Of a stretch of DNA of 16,412 nt, positions 14,820-16,412 are shown piece after piece. The stretch comes from Sulfurimonas sp. (GTDB taxonomy: Bacteria > Campylobacterota > Campylobacteria > Campylobacterales > Sulfurimonadaceae): NCBI GenBank assembly GCA_027044845.1, contig JALUBM010000234.1, forward strand, positions 1 through 16,412. The letters are read 5' to 3'. The position numbers and the translations under genes are program-made. Numbering within the stretch: the first letter of the stretch is position 1; every line of letters begins with the position of its first letter. The notes beneath the pieces are model-generated. The model saw nothing but the letters and a program-made list of their open reading frames with translations. It was not told the DNA's origin and did no database searches.

Positions 14820-15884
14820 ATGATTTTAGAAAAATATAATATAGATGAAATAACCCCTCTTATCACTGCTACAGAAATTCGTGATGCTTATACACAAGGA
14901 CATTCTCAACGGGTTGCATATTATGCTTATTTATTAGCTAATGCATTACAACTTAGTGAAGAAATATGTCATGATGTTTATATCGCTGGTTTACTTCATG
15001 ATGTAGGTAAAATTGGTATTCCTGATTCTGTTTTGTTAAAGCCAGGACAACTAGACGGTGAAGAGTTTAGACTGATAAAGCTCCATAGTATTATTAGTGG
15101 AAAAATAGTAGAAACAATTCCAAATTATAATTATCTCAGTAAAATAGTATCTTCTCATCATGAAAATTATGATGGAAGCGGATATCCACTTGGACTTAAA
15201 GCAGAAGAGATACCGCTTGAAGCAAGATTACTAGCAATAGCCGATGTTTTTGATGCACTTACAACAAGAAGAGTTTATAGAGCTTCTATTTCTTTTGAAA
15301 AATCGATAGAGATTTTAACGGAACGTAATGGAAAGTTTGATCAACACTTCTTAGATGTTTTTGTAGGAATGATTAAAAGACATGGTGTTGTAAAAGAGGA
15401 GATAAATGCTATAAAATTTGATAAACTTGAAGAGTTACGAAATAATTTCTTTTTTACAGATCCTTTGACAAAAGCTTATAACCGTGATGGTTTGTTGGCA
15501 ATTTTAAGAAAATCATCTGATTATGAGTATAAAGTTATTTTATTTTTTATAAATATTAGACATTTTAAAGAATATAATCATCAATATGGCTTAAAAAAAG
15601 GTGATGCTTTGCTGGTTAAAATTACACAACTTTTTCAAAACTCTTTTTCTACTCAAAAAATACTGAATGAACCAAAGCATAAAGATATGTATTTTGCTCG
15701 TATTCGTGCTGATAAATTTGCACTTCTTTTTATTGGAGAAAGGGAGAGCTTTTTAACACACAAACTCAGACAAATTATACAAGAATCATATACTCAACTT
15801 GGAATTGAAGTTGATGTACAAAATATTATTAGAAATACAAAAATCTCACGAAATATTGAAAATGAAATAGGGTATCTTTTATGA
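14820..15884 (+). CDS. HD-GYP phosphodiesterase with degenerate C-terminal GGDEF domain
   Basis: The 354-residue cytoplasmic protein has no membrane segment or receiver domain. Residues about 20-190 form an HD-GYP domain that hydrolyses cyclic di-GMP: H28, the HD pair H60-D61 in AGLLHDVGKIGIPD, H89, H113-H114 and the signature HHENYDGSGYP (113-123), then ADVFDALTTRRVYR (141-154). All key residues are present, so activity is expected. Residues about 208-350 resemble a diguanylate cyclase: DPLTKAYNRDGL (214-225) is a standard GGDEF opening. However, the catalytic GGDEF position reads RADKF (296-300) and the metal-binding aspartates in the INIRHFK stretch (244-250) are missing, so it should be catalytically dead. 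The ATG at 14820 has only a weak ribosome site. The stop overlaps the next gene (ATGA). Confidence 0.88.
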   Translation: MILEKYNIDEITPLITATEIRDAYTQGHSQRVAYYAYLLANALQLSEEICHDVYIAGLLHDVGKIGIPDSVLLKPGQLDGEEFRLIKLHSIISGKIVETIPNYNYLSKIVSSHHENYDGSGYPLGLKAEEIPLEARLLAIADVFDALTTRRVYRASISFEKSIEILTERNGKFDQHFLDVFVGMIKRHGVVKEEINAIKFDKLEELRNNFFFTDPLTKAYNRDGLLAILRKSSDYEYKVILFFINIRHFKEYNHQYGLKKGDALLVKITQLFQNSFSTQKILNEPKHKDMYFARIRADKFALLFIGERESFLTHKLRQIIQESYTQLGIEVDVQNIIRNTKISRNIENEIGYLL

Positions 15885-16412
15885 AAATAGTAGAAAAGTT
15901 TTCTATTAATCAAAATGCTGATATTATTTATACTAAGCGTATGTTACAGAGTCATTTTGATGAAAAAAAATTTGTAGACAAAAGTTTTTTTATTTTAGCT
16001 TTTATGGAATTGGCAACTAATTTGATAAAACATACAAATGGAGGAGAAGTTTTTCTTCTTGAAAATCAGGAACATTATCTTTTAGCGGTTGGAGATTATG
16101 GACAAGGGATGCAAAATATTATTGAATCTTTGCAAAAAGGATACACCACTGCTACAAACTCATTAGGACTGGGATTGTATCAACTTAATACAAATGAACT
16201 TTATGATTTTGAAATATTTTCTACAACTCAAAAAGAGTTTCATGGGACAGCTATTTTATTGAAACCAAAAAAACTGCAGGCAGAGATTGTTTTTCTTTCA
16301 GAACCTTACATTAACGAAGCAAATAATGGTGACTTTTTTGCTAAAAAAGGAAAGTTTTTACTTTTTGGGGATGCATCAGGGCACAATAAAAAGTCACATA
16401 AAACAGCTGATT
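15881..16412 (+). CDS. RsbT-like ATPase fused to SpoIIE/PP2C phosphatase (partial, runs off the window)
   Basis: The frame is open from the ATG at 15881 to the end of the window (177 codons), so the C-terminus is missing. Residues about 1-128 form an anti-sigma/RsbT-type HATPase domain: N-box ELATNLIKH (43-51), the G1 box GDYGQGM (71-77) and the G2-type SLGLGL (94-99), followed by a typical HGTAILL strand. From about 133 a second domain begins with PP2C/SpoIIE-type features: NEANNGDFF (145-153) with metal-binding Asp151 and GDASGHNKKSHKTAD from 163, matching the DxSGH motif of SpoIIE/RsbX. Such fusions combine an RsbT-like kinase with a serine phosphatase for partner switching. It overlaps the HD-GYP gene by 4 nt, which implies a shared pathway. 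A STAS-domain partner may lie beyond the window. Confidence 0.85.
   Translation, partial: MKIVEKFSINQNADIIYTKRMLQSHFDEKKFVDKSFFILAFMELATNLIKHTNGGEVFLLENQEHYLLAVGDYGQGMQNIIESLQKGYTTATNSLGLGLYQLNTNELYDFEIFSTTQKEFHGTAILLKPKKLQAEIVFLSEPYINEANNGDFFAKKGKFLLFGDASGHNKKSHKTAD

Overview
The window looks like a chromosomal segment of a free-living member of the Campylobacterota (formerly Epsilonproteobacteria), most probably Sulfurimonas or a close relative. The evidence is the AT-rich, tightly packed coding style with many ATGA overlaps, a cbb3 oxidase operon (ccoO-ccoQ-ccoP-DUF4006-fixH) that runs directly into addB-addA, and a modA-TOBE-modB-modC operon. From memory, both gene orders resemble those in Campylobacter jejuni. 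The genus is an inference from protein character; no database was searched.

Layout. Bases 26-3481 (+) hold a cytochrome cbb3 oxidase operon without its first gene: ccoN must lie just left of the window. It contains ccoO, ccoQ, ccoP, a DUF4006 membrane protein, a 29-residue one-helix protein, a signal-peptide/C-terminal-anchor protein and a FixH/CcoH-like assembly protein. Bases 3485-8544 (+) follow after 3 nt with addB and addA, the two-subunit helicase-nuclease for double-strand-break repair. Bases 8639-11002 (+) encode four consecutive lipoproteins: a CsgG-family protein with an extra C-terminal domain, a small beta-rich protein, a DUF4810/TPR protein and a DUF799/GNA1162 protein. Bases 10999-13659 (-) are the molybdate uptake operon, read modA, tandem TOBE protein, modB, modC, with every junction overlapping by 4 nt. 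Its end overlaps the end of the lipoprotein operon. Bases 13833-14659 (+) are rplM-rpsI, closed by a strong intrinsic terminator. Bases 14820-16412 (+) start a signalling operon: an HD-GYP protein with a degenerate C-terminal GGDEF domain, then an RsbT-like ATPase fused to a SpoIIE/PP2C phosphatase that runs off the right edge.

How the genes work together. The cco block builds a high-affinity terminal oxidase for microaerobic respiration. The mod block supplies molybdate, presumably for molybdoenzymes encoded elsewhere. The lipoproteins probably form an outer-membrane assembly of unknown role; no curlin gene is present. The last two genes look like a c-di-GMP hydrolase coupled to an anti-sigma/partner-switching module, and this is the least conventional part of the window.

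No stretch over 300 bases lacks a gene. The longest gaps (8545-8638, 13660-13832, 14660-14819) hold promoters, a palindrome and terminators. I saw no tRNA, rRNA, CRISPR array, insertion sequence or prophage signature.
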